DNA from: JAYZDF01 sp036337945
Lineage (GTDB): Bacteria; Myxococcota; Kuafuiibacteriia; Kuafuiibacteriales; Kuafuiibacteriaceae
Reading direction: 5' to 3'
NCBI GenBank assembly: GCA_036337945.1
Contig: JAYZDF010000092.1
Location: 1-33,890 of the forward strand
DNA length: 33,890 nt
The first letter of the stretch is position 1; every line of letters begins with the position of its first letter. The notes beneath the pieces were generated by a model. That model did no database searches, was not told the DNA's origin, and worked only from the letters and a program-made list of their open reading frames with translations. Shown here piece by piece: positions 1-8,589 of the stretch. A program made the translations under genes and the position numbers.

Positions 1-1362
1 CTTTTGAGTTCGGTGATCTCTGCCGGGTGCACTGAAGCCCCGAAAGTTGCTACGACCCCACGGTCTAGCAACTCAAATACGGCTTCACAAAATACCGATG
101 CGGGCAGTAACGGAGTAGTTGACGCGGGTATGGCTCAACAAATGGATGCGGCAACGAACTCTACTGTAGATGGTGGAACGACATCTCCCGCCGACAGTGG
201 CAGCACCACGGGTATGAATGATGCAGGCGCAACACAGCCTGCAGATTCGGGAACCACAAATCCTCCGCCTGTTGATGCAGGCGTTCCATCGAGTCCAGAT
301 TCTGGTACCACAGGCCCGCAAACCGGTTTACCGATATTAGGAAACGGCCAGCACGATATTACCGCCGTGAATGTGGAATCTGTGGCGGCACGGACTGACG
401 GACTTCGTCGACCAACGGATATCGCCTTTAAGCCTGGTTCAAACGAACTGTGGGTAGTCAACCAAGGGGACAGCACATTCACCGTCCTCGGAGTGGGTTC
501 AACAACAGTCAACGTGAACAATCTCGCTGCTCGTGGTGGCGCTAACTTACATTTTCTCGCGAAACCTTCTGCTCTTGCATTCGGACAAATTGATTGTGAC
601 GGTGCCTATTGCTTCGCAACCAGTCACGACAGCTTGAATGATCAACCGGGACTGACAGGGAACGCACCGAGCGATTTTATGGGACCGACCCTGTGGACTT
701 CAGACATTACCAAATTCAGCGGATCAGGCCCCTATCACCGCGGTCACTACGACATGCTTCATAATTCGCCAAATGGTAAAGGCATCGCATGGGATGAAGG
801 CAACGCGTACTGGCTTTTTGATGCCTACCATCAGTCGATTACTCGTTATGACTTTAATCAACACCATGGTCCTGGCGGCAGTGAACACACAGATGGTGAA
901 ATTAGCCGCTGGGTTCAAGGCTCTGTCAGTGGTGTAAACAACGTTCCTTCACATTTAGCATTCGATTCCGTGAGCGGTTATCTCTACGTCGCAGATACCG
1001 GGAACAGTCGAATCGCGGTATTAGACACCTTCGCTGGTATGAGAGGATCTGACTACAACGAAGATTATGACGGCATCATCCGAAACGGTGGCGGCATGTT
1101 CTATATGCAGGCACCGATAACTACACTGGTGACGGGTGCCACCCATGGGATCACTCAACCCGCTGGTTTGACTCTGTACGACTCGACGCTGTTCGTCACC
1201 GATTTTGCGAGCGGAACCATCTATGCTTTCGACCTCACTGGAAATCTTCTCGACTATCTTCCGACAGGACGGCCTGGACTTTCAGGGCTGGAATTCGACT
1301 CCTCGGGCAATCTATATGCCGCGGACCGAACAAGAGAAGAAGTCATTGTAATATCTCCCTAA
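1..1362 (+). CDS. NHL-repeat beta-propeller lipoprotein, 5' truncated
   Basis: The reading frame is open from base 1, so the true start lies outside the window. The first residues end in ISAGC, a lipobox, so the visible part begins at the end of a lipoprotein signal peptide and the protein is probably lipid-anchored. About 75 residues of low-complexity linker follow (roughly bases 90-320), built from repeated DAG, DSG and DGG triplets. The rest resembles an NHL/SMP-30-type propeller: repeated blades such as RPTDIAFKPGSNELWVVN, HLAFDSVSGYLYVADTGNSR, GLTLYDSTLFVTDFASG and GLEFDSSGNLYAADR. Such propellers bind ligands or partners, but no catalytic residues can be assigned. The sorted surface protein at 1381 follows after 18 bp on the same strand, suggesting an operon. 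The NHL call is good; the function is unknown. Confidence 0.85.
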   Translation, partial: LLSSVISAGCTEAPKVATTPRSSNSNTASQNTDAGSNGVVDAGMAQQMDAATNSTVDGGTTSPADSGSTTGMNDAGATQPADSGTTNPPPVDAGVPSSPDSGTTGPQTGLPILGNGQHDITAVNVESVAARTDGLRRPTDIAFKPGSNELWVVNQGDSTFTVLGVGSTTVNVNNLAARGGANLHFLAKPSALAFGQIDCDGAYCFATSHDSLNDQPGLTGNAPSDFMGPTLWTSDITKFSGSGPYHRGHYDMLHNSPNGKGIAWDEGNAYWLFDAYHQSITRYDFNQHHGPGGSEHTDGEISRWVQGSVSGVNNVPSHLAFDSVSGYLYVADTGNSRIAVLDTFAGMRGSDYNEDYDGIIRNGGGMFYMQAPITTLVTGATHGITQPAGLTLYDSTLFVTDFASGTIYAFDLTGNLLDYLPTGRPGLSGLEFDSSGNLYAADRTREEVIVISP

Positions 1363-1380
1363 TCTTTCTGAACGCCAAAC

Positions 1381-2385
1381 GTGAAGACTCTACGAATTAG
1401 TTTGCTCGCCGCCCTAATCATCGTTGTTTGGGCGGTAAACTATGAAAATCGACCTCGTGCTCATCTCGGGGCGCCTTCGCTTGCGCCTATCGCTGGTCCC
1501 ACAGAAGTAGGAACAGTCGTTGATTCATCGTACATCGTTCGCTGGAGTGATTATGACCTGCCCATATCCACTGGGACTGCCACGGTAGACCTTTTCTATA
1601 CAGCAACAAATCCTCCTCCAAACTATCGAGGTCAACCGCCAGTCGGCCTCGTCGGGGAACCAATCACTTTGGGGATAATTGAGAAAGACACTCGCAACGT
1701 GTACGAATGGGACACATCGACCGTCGCTCCCGGTAGTTACTGGATTTGGTCACGAGTCAACGAACCTCTCGGAGAAGAAAACTCTGGTCTGCAGTTCATT
1801 GAGTTTTCGCCTGGGATTCTCACAGTGGCTCATCCCGGCGATCCTATTCATCCTGCTGTTTTCATCACCCGTCCGGGAACACCAGTTGCGATTGCTCAAG
1901 AAGATTATGAGGTAGAATTCGTCGTATTCGATCCTGACAAATCGTCAGAAGTCGTCGTCGAAGCAGCCCCAAATAATACTGACGATTTTTACGAGATATA
2001 TCGAGAGGTCGTAACCAGTACACGCGTGAGCTTTACTTGGGATACCTCCATGCAAATGAACGGCGATTGGAAACTGAGAGCCACAGTCACCGATCAGCGT
2101 GGCCTTTCTTTTGTGAGTCACAGCCGCTTTTTTGTGACCGTTTCTCGCCTCTTTTTTCCCGACGCGGGTCCCACTACGGATAGCGGGGCAAATCGGACGG
2201 ATACAGGAGTTCAGGAGCTCCAAATGCTAGATAGCGGGGTTCAGGAGACCAGGATGCCTCCGCCCAGCGAAACTTGTGCTTGCTCCAATAACGTAAACGT
2301 CAAAGTGCATTCGCGAAGCGTTCTTCCGCTCATTTTTCTTATTTCGTTTGTAGTGATTCGAAGACGACACTCTAAATTAACGTGA
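1381..2385 (+). CDS. secreted Ig-like surface protein with MYXO-CTERM-like tail
   Basis: 334 residues from a GTG start. Residues 1-20 form a hydrophobic N-terminal signal or anchor. Residues about 40-255 are beta-rich with two extracellular Ig/FN3-like segments (each with a YxWDTS or FTWDTS element near the end); I recognise no named domain. Residues 260-295 are a DAG/DSG/DTG linker like that of the preceding lipoprotein. The C terminus has a tripartite sorting signal: C299 and C301 (CAC), a hydrophobic helix at about 311-326, and RRRH at 327-330. This resembles MYXO-CTERM, where a Cys precedes a membrane helix and an Arg cluster and the protein is processed and delivered to the surface, but the spacing and CxC are atypical. 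The gene ends 9 bp inside the convergent kinase gene. Confidence 0.8.
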   Translation: MKTLRISLLAALIIVVWAVNYENRPRAHLGAPSLAPIAGPTEVGTVVDSSYIVRWSDYDLPISTGTATVDLFYTATNPPPNYRGQPPVGLVGEPITLGIIEKDTRNVYEWDTSTVAPGSYWIWSRVNEPLGEENSGLQFIEFSPGILTVAHPGDPIHPAVFITRPGTPVAIAQEDYEVEFVVFDPDKSSEVVVEAAPNNTDDFYEIYREVVTSTRVSFTWDTSMQMNGDWKLRATVTDQRGLSFVSHSRFFVTVSRLFFPDAGPTTDSGANRTDTGVQELQMLDSGVQETRMPPPSETCACSNNVNVKVHSRSVLPLIFLISFVVIRRRHSKLT

Positions 2386-4584
2386 ACGGTCTGCATCCTT
2401 TTCAGGGTCACCAACTTTGATTATTTCCTCTTCAGTGACACCATCCCCTTTCCAAATTACGGTATATGTCCCCGCAGGAACACGAACGAGATTGACCGTT
2501 TTCTCGGTCCAACCGGATTGACAATCCATAGACTTACGGGCGGCGTTATTGGACTTCCAAGACAAGCCCAAAGGCACTAAAGACATCGAGTTTGCGAACA
2601 ATGGCCGGCGTAATCTCAAATCGCGAAGTTGAGAACCCCACTCGATAAGCACTTTCTGATCGGGATAAGTAAGCTCTAATCCATTCAATTTTATGTCTGC
2701 AGTCGCAGGGCAGTCATTCACTGATGCCGCAAATGCACGCCACTTTTGGCCTGTGAGTCCACCCACAAAGGACACAGACGGCGTTCGACGGCTTTTGGAG
2801 AAAATAAGCCAGCCTTCTACCCCTTGCACTTTTGACATTTCGACTTGTGCGTCAGAATCAACCCAAACAGGTTGGGTGCGGTCCAAGTCTTCGATGCGGG
2901 TTTGTTCACCAGCTTCGCGCACAAGTAATCCCATAGAACGCAGCCTCTCTTTGAGGTCGCGCAAGGTGATTATTTCTTGTACCGGGGCGACGATTTCAAT
3001 GGGATCAGTCACAATGAGCGTTTCGTCTACTGGCTGCTCGCTTTCAACCGGCGGCAGGTTCGAGTTATTTTGCGACCAGATGAAGCCACCGGCGCCAACG
3101 ACAGCAGCACACATAAAAATACCGGCCGCTCGAGCCAGACTACGATTTTTTTTGGGAAACAAGTTCGGCTTTGCAAACGTAAGCTTCCTTCTTTCCAACC
3201 ACTCATTATGCTCTGATTTAAGTTTTTCGACCGAATTCTGGATTGCCTGAGCGCGCACAGCAGCATCATCGATTTCGGTCGACTGCTTTAGCGGAACAAT
3301 AGATTCCTCTGGTAAAGGGACCGTCTTCTTCAATAGATCATCGACATTTGCGATTAAGGTTGGGTTTGCATCCCAAGAACCGGACTTATCGAGTTCGGCG
3401 AGATCGCTTGCAAGACCAGCCATCGTTATTTCGTCGCCGAAATCATTGGTGTTCGATATTCCAGAGAGCTCTCGAAGCGCCCGCGATTCTTCTTGGGTCG
3501 CCGTTCGAGTCGCAAGTTGCTGAATCAAGCGGCGTTCATCTTGCTCTATTTGGCCGTAAAGCTGTGTCATCAGATTCGCGACTCTCTCTTCAGTACGTCC
3601 CCTAATTTTAGCTCGAGCATAATCTTCAAGCTGACGACAAAACTCGCCCGCGTTCGGTACCCTTTTGTTTTTATCGCGCACCAGCGCACCCAAAACAATT
3701 TTATCTAGGGCTTCATCTCCCGGTCGAAATGCAGAAGGGGCCTGAATCTCGTGTTTTAAGACAGACTCCATAGTTGCGTAGTCTGTATCGCGTTTGAATA
3801 AGCGCCGGCCCGCCATCATCTCCCAGAGACAAACACCGAGTGCGAAAACATCACTCTGACCATCGATCAATTGTCCAAGCACTTGCTCAGGTGACATGTA
3901 TGCAGCTTTTCCTTTGAGCTGGCCTGCTGAAGTTCGTGAAATTCGCTCGCTAGCTCTCGCAACACCAAAGTCGATCATCTTTGCTGAGCCATCAAATGTG
4001 ACAAATATATTTTGGGGACTCACATCTCTGTGAACAACGTTGAGTGGGAACTGATTCGAACCCATAGCAGTATGAGCAGCGTGTAAGCCTCGCGCAGCAT
4101 CTGCGCCTATCGATGCAATAATTTCAGGCGCAAGACCTTCAAATTCAATGTACGCGTCAATCATTACTCGAACGAGCGGTCGACCCCTAAGATATTCCAT
4201 CGCGAGATAGTAGTGGCCTTTCTCTCGTCCAAAATCGGAGACAGACAGAACATTAGGGTGATTGATCTGCGCCATAATCGACGCTTCATCCATGAACATT
4301 CCGACCAGCTCTTTGTCGCGCCCTACTTCTTCCAGCAAAACTTTCAACGCCAACAGTCGGTGATTACGTCGGCCATCTTCGTCTCGCGCAAGAAAGACCT
4401 CTCCCATCCCACCACGCCCAATACTCGCAAGGACAGTGTACTTGGCAAACGTCAAGTCCTTGAGAGCGTCAGAGAGGGGCACCACGCTGGAAGCAGCTGA
4501 CAGTAACGCGTCGGCTGCCGCTTGATTTGTCTCTGTCGGTTGAGACACGCGCGTAGCATACCTAGGCAAGAAACGAATCTCCAC
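2377..4584 (-). CDS. transmembrane Ser/Thr protein kinase (Hanks type)
   Basis: 735 residues from a GTG start; the start is uncertain because no good ribosome site precedes it. The cytoplasmic kinase domain spans about residues 48-325 and has all key elements: glycine loop GRGGMGEV (56-63), K81, E100, catalytic loop HRDVSPQN (185-192), DFG (205-207) and MSPE (230-233). It should therefore be active and phosphorylate Ser or Thr of unknown substrates. A charged linker (about 330-480) contains possible coiled coil. One membrane helix lies at about 483-504, followed by about 230 extracytoplasmic residues that I do not recognise and that contain a few Cys (CPATAD, MDCQSGW). The architecture matches membrane receptor kinases common in Myxococcota. 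It is convergent with the surface-protein gene upstream in the window. Confidence 0.93.
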   Translation of the reverse strand: MEIRFLPRYATRVSQPTETNQAAADALLSAASSVVPLSDALKDLTFAKYTVLASIGRGGMGEVFLARDEDGRRNHRLLALKVLLEEVGRDKELVGMFMDEASIMAQINHPNVLSVSDFGREKGHYYLAMEYLRGRPLVRVMIDAYIEFEGLAPEIIASIGADAARGLHAAHTAMGSNQFPLNVVHRDVSPQNIFVTFDGSAKMIDFGVARASERISRTSAGQLKGKAAYMSPEQVLGQLIDGQSDVFALGVCLWEMMAGRRLFKRDTDYATMESVLKHEIQAPSAFRPGDEALDKIVLGALVRDKNKRVPNAGEFCRQLEDYARAKIRGRTEERVANLMTQLYGQIEQDERRLIQQLATRTATQEESRALRELSGISNTNDFGDEITMAGLASDLAELDKSGSWDANPTLIANVDDLLKKTVPLPEESIVPLKQSTEIDDAAVRAQAIQNSVEKLKSEHNEWLERRKLTFAKPNLFPKKNRSLARAAGIFMCAAVVGAGGFIWSQNNSNLPPVESEQPVDETLIVTDPIEIVAPVQEIITLRDLKERLRSMGLLVREAGEQTRIEDLDRTQPVWVDSDAQVEMSKVQGVEGWLIFSKSRRTPSVSFVGGLTGQKWRAFAASVNDCPATADIKLNGLELTYPDQKVLIEWGSQLRDLRLRRPLFANSMSLVPLGLSWKSNNAARKSMDCQSGWTEKTVNLVRVPAGTYTVIWKGDGVTEEEIIKVGDPEKDADRSR

Positions 4585-4702
4585 GCTCGAACCAAAAGAA
4601 CATCATATTGAGCTCGATTTCCCTAGCTTAGTCATCGTTCCGCCCGACTCGTTCCTGAAAAACTGCGATGAGAATCAAATAGGCCGTAAAAAATCGTTCA
4701 AG

Positions 4703-5968
4703 CTACCGAGACTTGTATGCTCGGAGGAATGCATCAGAAAAGGCCTGGCCGATGAGGTCTGCAGCGGCTCGTTTAGGGTGGATAAGATCTTTATTCATTA
4801 AACCGGCCTTGCTCCAACGAGCCACAGACCCTTCCCCACCCATAAAGGCATAAAGGTCCCAATAGGCGCAGCCCATCTCTTTGGCGACTCTTGCTTGAAT
4901 GGCAGCGACTTCAGAGATCTTTGCGCGGCTCGAGATTTTCCTGCCTCTTCGCTTACCCGCATCCATAGGGGACCAAATCATGCAGTCCGCTTGTGGATGC
5001 TCATTACGAAGGTTTTGAATAACGTTTCTGTGGTCATTTTCAACTTTTTTTAGGTCGGTCCAGCCCTTTCGTATTTTCATTGCGTCATTTCCACCGACCA
5101 TTAGGATGATGAGGTCAGGTTTATATGCTCGTAAATGGGCATTAAAGCTCTTTTTCCCAAACTCCGTGTATAATTTTGCGTCGGCTCCCACCGGTCCAAG
5201 TGAATCAAAAAAGATTCCATTCACTCCAGTTTCAAAGCTTAGTCCGTAAATCGTAACTCGTGGTCCATGCGCCCTTAGCGTCAAAACTTTCGCGCTTTTT
5301 TTCCAGGTAAAGGTCTGAGTCACTCTCTGAGACTCATTGGCGGTATCTAGCGTTCCCACTTTCTCGCCATCGACGAGAACAGACAATTTGCCCCCTTTTG
5401 CACGTGGCTGGAAATAAATCGTGACTCGAGAATCCGAAGAATCAAGACGATAAGAAATTTTAGACTTTTTTGATTTCGACTCGAGACTGATACCCGAGAA
5501 CCCAAAATCGAGCCGCTTTCGATGAAGATCAACATGACGCTTTTTCTTCCAATGTTTCTCAGCGCGCTTCAGACGCCGACCGCCGTATCTCGATCGTTGA
5601 TCACTATGAGTAAATCCGCGCCCTGCTTTCCCAAATTGTTTCTGAAGCGAATTACGTATTTTCCCTGATATATAATCCGCTGCTAAATGAGAGTCTCCCA
5701 GTTGGAGGATTCTTGGAGTGACTTGGTCTGAATTCTCCGCCGAAAGTGTTTGGAAGAGGCGGTCTAACGCTCTCCTCGAACAGGCTTTATCCACACAATT
5801 ATCAATAATATCGACATCTTGGACGTTAAGCTTTGATTTCAGCGCCTTTAGTTTTTTCTCGGAAGTCGGTTTCCCTGCCCAAGCAGAACTTCCAAAGGCT
5901 AATGCCAAAAAAATGGATAGGAAATACTTGAAATGAGGTGCTTTAAATTTCCGCCGACGTTCAATCAA
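4703..5968 (-). CDS. secreted SGNH/GDSL-type hydrolase
   Basis: I chose a TTG start at 5968, giving 421 residues, because it produces a clean signal peptide: basic RRRKFK, hydrophobic core FLSIFLALAFGSS and AWA cleavage site near residue 31. The frame stays open to 6469, but that extension would lie wholly inside the divergent kinase gene and has no signal-like features. SGNH blocks are visible: GDSH with nucleophile S93, GGND at 292-295, and the D394-x-x-H397 dyad in DLIHP. A beta-rich insert (about 170-245) separates blocks I and III, as in two-domain SGNH enzymes acting on acetylated cell-wall or exopolysaccharide sugars; the substrate is inferred only by family. No convincing ribosome site precedes the TTG. 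Its start is only 24 bp from the start of the divergent kinase gene. Confidence 0.82.
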   Translation of the reverse strand: MIERRRKFKAPHFKYFLSIFLALAFGSSAWAGKPTSEKKLKALKSKLNVQDVDIIDNCVDKACSRRALDRLFQTLSAENSDQVTPRILQLGDSHLAADYISGKIRNSLQKQFGKAGRGFTHSDQRSRYGGRRLKRAEKHWKKKRHVDLHRKRLDFGFSGISLESKSKKSKISYRLDSSDSRVTIYFQPRAKGGKLSVLVDGEKVGTLDTANESQRVTQTFTWKKSAKVLTLRAHGPRVTIYGLSFETGVNGIFFDSLGPVGADAKLYTEFGKKSFNAHLRAYKPDLIILMVGGNDAMKIRKGWTDLKKVENDHRNVIQNLRNEHPQADCMIWSPMDAGKRRGRKISSRAKISEVAAIQARVAKEMGCAYWDLYAFMGGEGSVARWSKAGLMNKDLIHPKRAAADLIGQAFSDAFLRAYKSR

Positions 5969-5992
5969 GGCTAGTGTATAGCAGGTAGCGCG

Positions 5993-8134
5993 GTGTCTGG
6001 GCCATCCACGCAAAAATTCGGTGTCCCGTCGATCGGACCCGTGAAGCAATTTGGACGCTTCACTCTCTTTAAGAAACTTGCCACCGGTGGGATGGCGGAG
6101 ATCTGGCTTGCCCGCCTTTCCGGGCTTGCTGGATTTAGTCGCTTTGTCGTTATCAAAAAGATCCTGAGTCACTTGGCAGAAGAGGAGACTTTTATTCGGA
6201 TGTTTCAAGACGAAGCTCGGATGAGTGCTCAGCTCATGCACCCGAATATCGTTCAAGTCTACGACCTCGGAGAAGCCCAAGGAACTTTTTTTATTGAAAT
6301 GGAGTACATCGCTGGCGAGAACCTCGCTGCGATCACCTGGCGAGGTGTGAAACGAGAAAATCGATTCTCTCCGGCTTTTGCAGCCCGCGCGATCGCGGAC
6401 GCTTGTAAAGCATTGCATTACGCTCATCATCTTCGAGGTTCTGACGGCACACCTTTCAATATTGTTCATCGCGATATTTCACCCCAAAATCTTCTCATCA
6501 CCTACGAAGGCGAAGTAAAGGTTGTAGACTTCGGTATAGCGAAAGCAGCGACAAAATCCCAGCATACCAAGACAGGAATGCTAAAGGGTAAATTTAGTTA
6601 TATGAGCCCGGAGCAGTGTCGCGGCGGCAATGTGGACATGCGCTCCGATATCTTTGCGCTTGGTATCGTGCTGTACGAACTTTGCACGGGGAAACGCTTA
6701 TTCAAACATGAATCTGAATTGATGATTCTAGAGATGATCACGCAACGACGAGTAACCCCTCCGTCGGATGTATCTCCCGAGATCCCAGCGCAACTAGAAA
6801 GCGTCATCATGCGCGCTCTCGAGAAAGACCCGAAACTTCGCTTCCAAACGGCTCAAGATATGCAAATTGCGCTGGAGGACTATCTAAGAGCAGAACGGTC
6901 GCCATCAACCAACGCCGACATCGCAGAATATATGCGCGCGCTTTTTTCCGATAAAATGGAGGAGAAACAGCAGTTATGTCGAATTGCTGCGCAAGACGAT
7001 TTTTTAGATAGATATGGACCTTCTGACGAAGAACCTACGGACAACTACGCAGCCCTAAATGACAGCTCCTCAAAAAGACGTATTGTTTACGGAAGACCTT
7101 CAGACGTTCGCGTGTCCGGTATTACAGAACACTCATCACAATCATACTCTGGAACAGGCTCCCAGTTTTCGAATCGACCGCCCACACTTACAGGAAGTGG
7201 ACAAAGTCACCTCCAAGTCTCCCAAATTCACGGACAGCCCGTGGGCGCACCTTGGGCGACACGGATTATTATTGTTGCAATCATTTTGATTCTGACTTCG
7301 GGCGCTTATGTAGCCAGCGAGCTTTTCGATACTCCAGAGGGCCCACCTCCCCCAGCGCCGGTGAAGTCGGGAAAGATAGAGCTCGACTCGATTCCTAGCG
7401 GCGGACTTATTCTTGTGAACGGTCAACCCGTAAAACTTGAGGATGGGCGAGACGCGCTAACGCCAATCGAGCAGCTTGAGCCGCTATTTTACGGACAGAC
7501 CTACAAAATCGAGATCATTCTCGCGGGCTACGAACCCTATACCGAAACTATAACGATGGGAGATGATTTCGATAAACAACTCATCCGACCTAAACTCGTA
7601 CCTATCCTCGGGAAGGTCGTCAGCATGATGCGTGGGGAGCCCGGTCAGGTCAGGATATTCATCAACAACGAAGAGGTGGGTTACGGAGCATTGGTTGAAC
7701 ATGGCGTTCGCCCCGGAAAAGTGAGTGTCGGAGCCAAAGCAGATGATTATAACTGCAAAGCTTCGCCAGCGAATTTCATTATAAAACAAGGGCAAGTTGT
7801 TAAGCCTGTCATTACCTGCGAAAAGACAAAGCCTAAAACGGTCGTAAAATCCGAAAGTTCAAGGAGAGAGTCTCGTTCCAAGGCAAAACCTCGGCAGACA
7901 GGCTGTGTAGCGGACACGAGTGTACCGCCAGGCTTTGCCACCATCGTAACGATTCCATTTTCGGAGGTCTATTACCGCGGAAAGAAACTGGGTGAGACGC
8001 CGCTGAATCGAGTCAAACTTCCTTCAGGCTGTAACGAACTGACCTTCGTGTATGGAGACAGCAAGCCACAAAGAAAGAAAAAGAAGATTAAGATCGTTTC
8101 TAATCAATCAGAACGTTACCGAATAAAGCTGTGA
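5993..8134 (+). CDS. transmembrane Ser/Thr protein kinase with PEGA-like C-terminal domains
   Basis: 713 residues from GTG, preceded by an AGGT ribosome-site core 6 nt upstream; GTG at 6041 is an in-frame alternative. The kinase domain (about 20-300) is complete: glycine loop ATGGMAE (30-36), K55, E74, HRDISPQN (159-166), DFG (179-181) and MSPE (204-207). A Ser/Gln-rich linker follows, then one membrane helix at about 423-441. The outer part starts with a proline stretch and a PEGA-like domain (about 461-530, with SIPSGGLILVNGQ and LAGYEPYTETI), a second beta unit (about 540-620) and a basic, Cys-containing third unit (about 640-713, with FSEVYYRGKKLGETPL, also PEGA-like). PEGA domains are surface-layer or cell-wall associated folds common in myxobacterial kinases. 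The ligand is unknown. It is divergent from the SGNH hydrolase. Confidence 0.93.
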   Translation: MSGPSTQKFGVPSIGPVKQFGRFTLFKKLATGGMAEIWLARLSGLAGFSRFVVIKKILSHLAEEETFIRMFQDEARMSAQLMHPNIVQVYDLGEAQGTFFIEMEYIAGENLAAITWRGVKRENRFSPAFAARAIADACKALHYAHHLRGSDGTPFNIVHRDISPQNLLITYEGEVKVVDFGIAKAATKSQHTKTGMLKGKFSYMSPEQCRGGNVDMRSDIFALGIVLYELCTGKRLFKHESELMILEMITQRRVTPPSDVSPEIPAQLESVIMRALEKDPKLRFQTAQDMQIALEDYLRAERSPSTNADIAEYMRALFSDKMEEKQQLCRIAAQDDFLDRYGPSDEEPTDNYAALNDSSSKRRIVYGRPSDVRVSGITEHSSQSYSGTGSQFSNRPPTLTGSGQSHLQVSQIHGQPVGAPWATRIIIVAIILILTSGAYVASELFDTPEGPPPPAPVKSGKIELDSIPSGGLILVNGQPVKLEDGRDALTPIEQLEPLFYGQTYKIEIILAGYEPYTETITMGDDFDKQLIRPKLVPILGKVVSMMRGEPGQVRIFINNEEVGYGALVEHGVRPGKVSVGAKADDYNCKASPANFIIKQGQVVKPVITCEKTKPKTVVKSESSRRESRSKAKPRQTGCVADTSVPPGFATIVTIPFSEVYYRGKKLGETPLNRVKLPSGCNELTFVYGDSKPQRKKKKIKIVSNQSERYRIKL

Positions 8135-8196
8135 CAGACGATCGCTTACCCTGCACTATCTGTGAGACGAAAACGAAACGCTCGACCGATGATAAC

Positions 8197-8223
8197 TTGA
8201 CAGCAAACATGTTCATATATACC
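8197..8223 (+). promoter_or_regulatory. candidate sigma70-type promoter of the tRNA gene
   Basis: A perfect -35 hexamer TTGACA (8197-8202) is followed 15 nt later by TATACC (8218-8223), within a TATATA-rich stretch. Transcription from it would start about 7 nt before the tRNA. The 15-nt spacer is shorter than the ideal 17, so the -10 assignment is tentative. Confidence 0.5.
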
Positions 8224-8236
8224 AGTCTTTTCTCGC

Positions 8237-8308
8237 AGGCGCATAGCTCAGGGGTAGAGCGCTACCTTGACACGGTAGAGGTCGCAGGTTCGAAGCCCGC
8301 TGCGCCTA
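8237..8308 (+). tRNA. tRNA-Val (GAC)
   Basis: A complete cloverleaf can be folded by hand. The acceptor stem pairs 8237-8243 with 8301-8307 (7 bp). The D stem is GCTC (8246-8249) with GAGC (8257-8260). The anticodon stem is CTACC (8262-8266) with GGTAG (8274-8278) around loop TTGACAC, giving anticodon GAC at 8269-8271, which reads valine GUC codons. The T arm has loop TTCGAAG and a 5-bp stem with one A-C mismatch. The discriminator base is A8308 and CCA is not encoded. The first acceptor pair is A-U, which is slightly unusual. A promoter and terminator flank it, so it is a single-gene unit. Confidence 0.95.
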
Positions 8309-8328
8309 TAGCAAAGAAATAATGATTT

Positions 8329-8366
8329 CGCCCGATTGGATCACGCAGACCCATCGGGCGTTTTTT
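8329..8366 (+). terminator. Rho-independent terminator after tRNA-Val
   Basis: CGCCCGAT (8329-8336) pairs perfectly with ATCGGGCG (8353-8360) across a 16-nt loop and is followed at once by TTTTTT (8361-8366). It lies 20 nt downstream of the tRNA 3' end. Confidence 0.85.
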
Positions 8367-8589
8367 ATTGAGAAGTGATACCGAAGCTACGGTTTTGTCG
8401 CTTAGAAATACTTTGCACCTGCGCCATTTCTTTTCGGTTCTTATCACGGGAATGGCCGTGACGTGTAAGACCAACCTTTTATAAATGTAAAGGAACGTTC
8501 GCATCACCCTTCGGCATAATGACCCTGCCTTCACCACATGGTCATCAAACTCTATTGGCCAAGTAACAGCATTGGTATTTTTCGAATCT

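Noticed and set aside
5969..6469. 167-residue N-terminal extension of the SGNH hydrolase
   Set aside because: It lies inside the divergent kinase domain and would bury the signal peptide in the middle of the protein.
8131..8322. Small plus-strand open frame after the PEGA kinase
   Set aside because: It runs through the tRNA-Val gene and has no ribosome site or domain.
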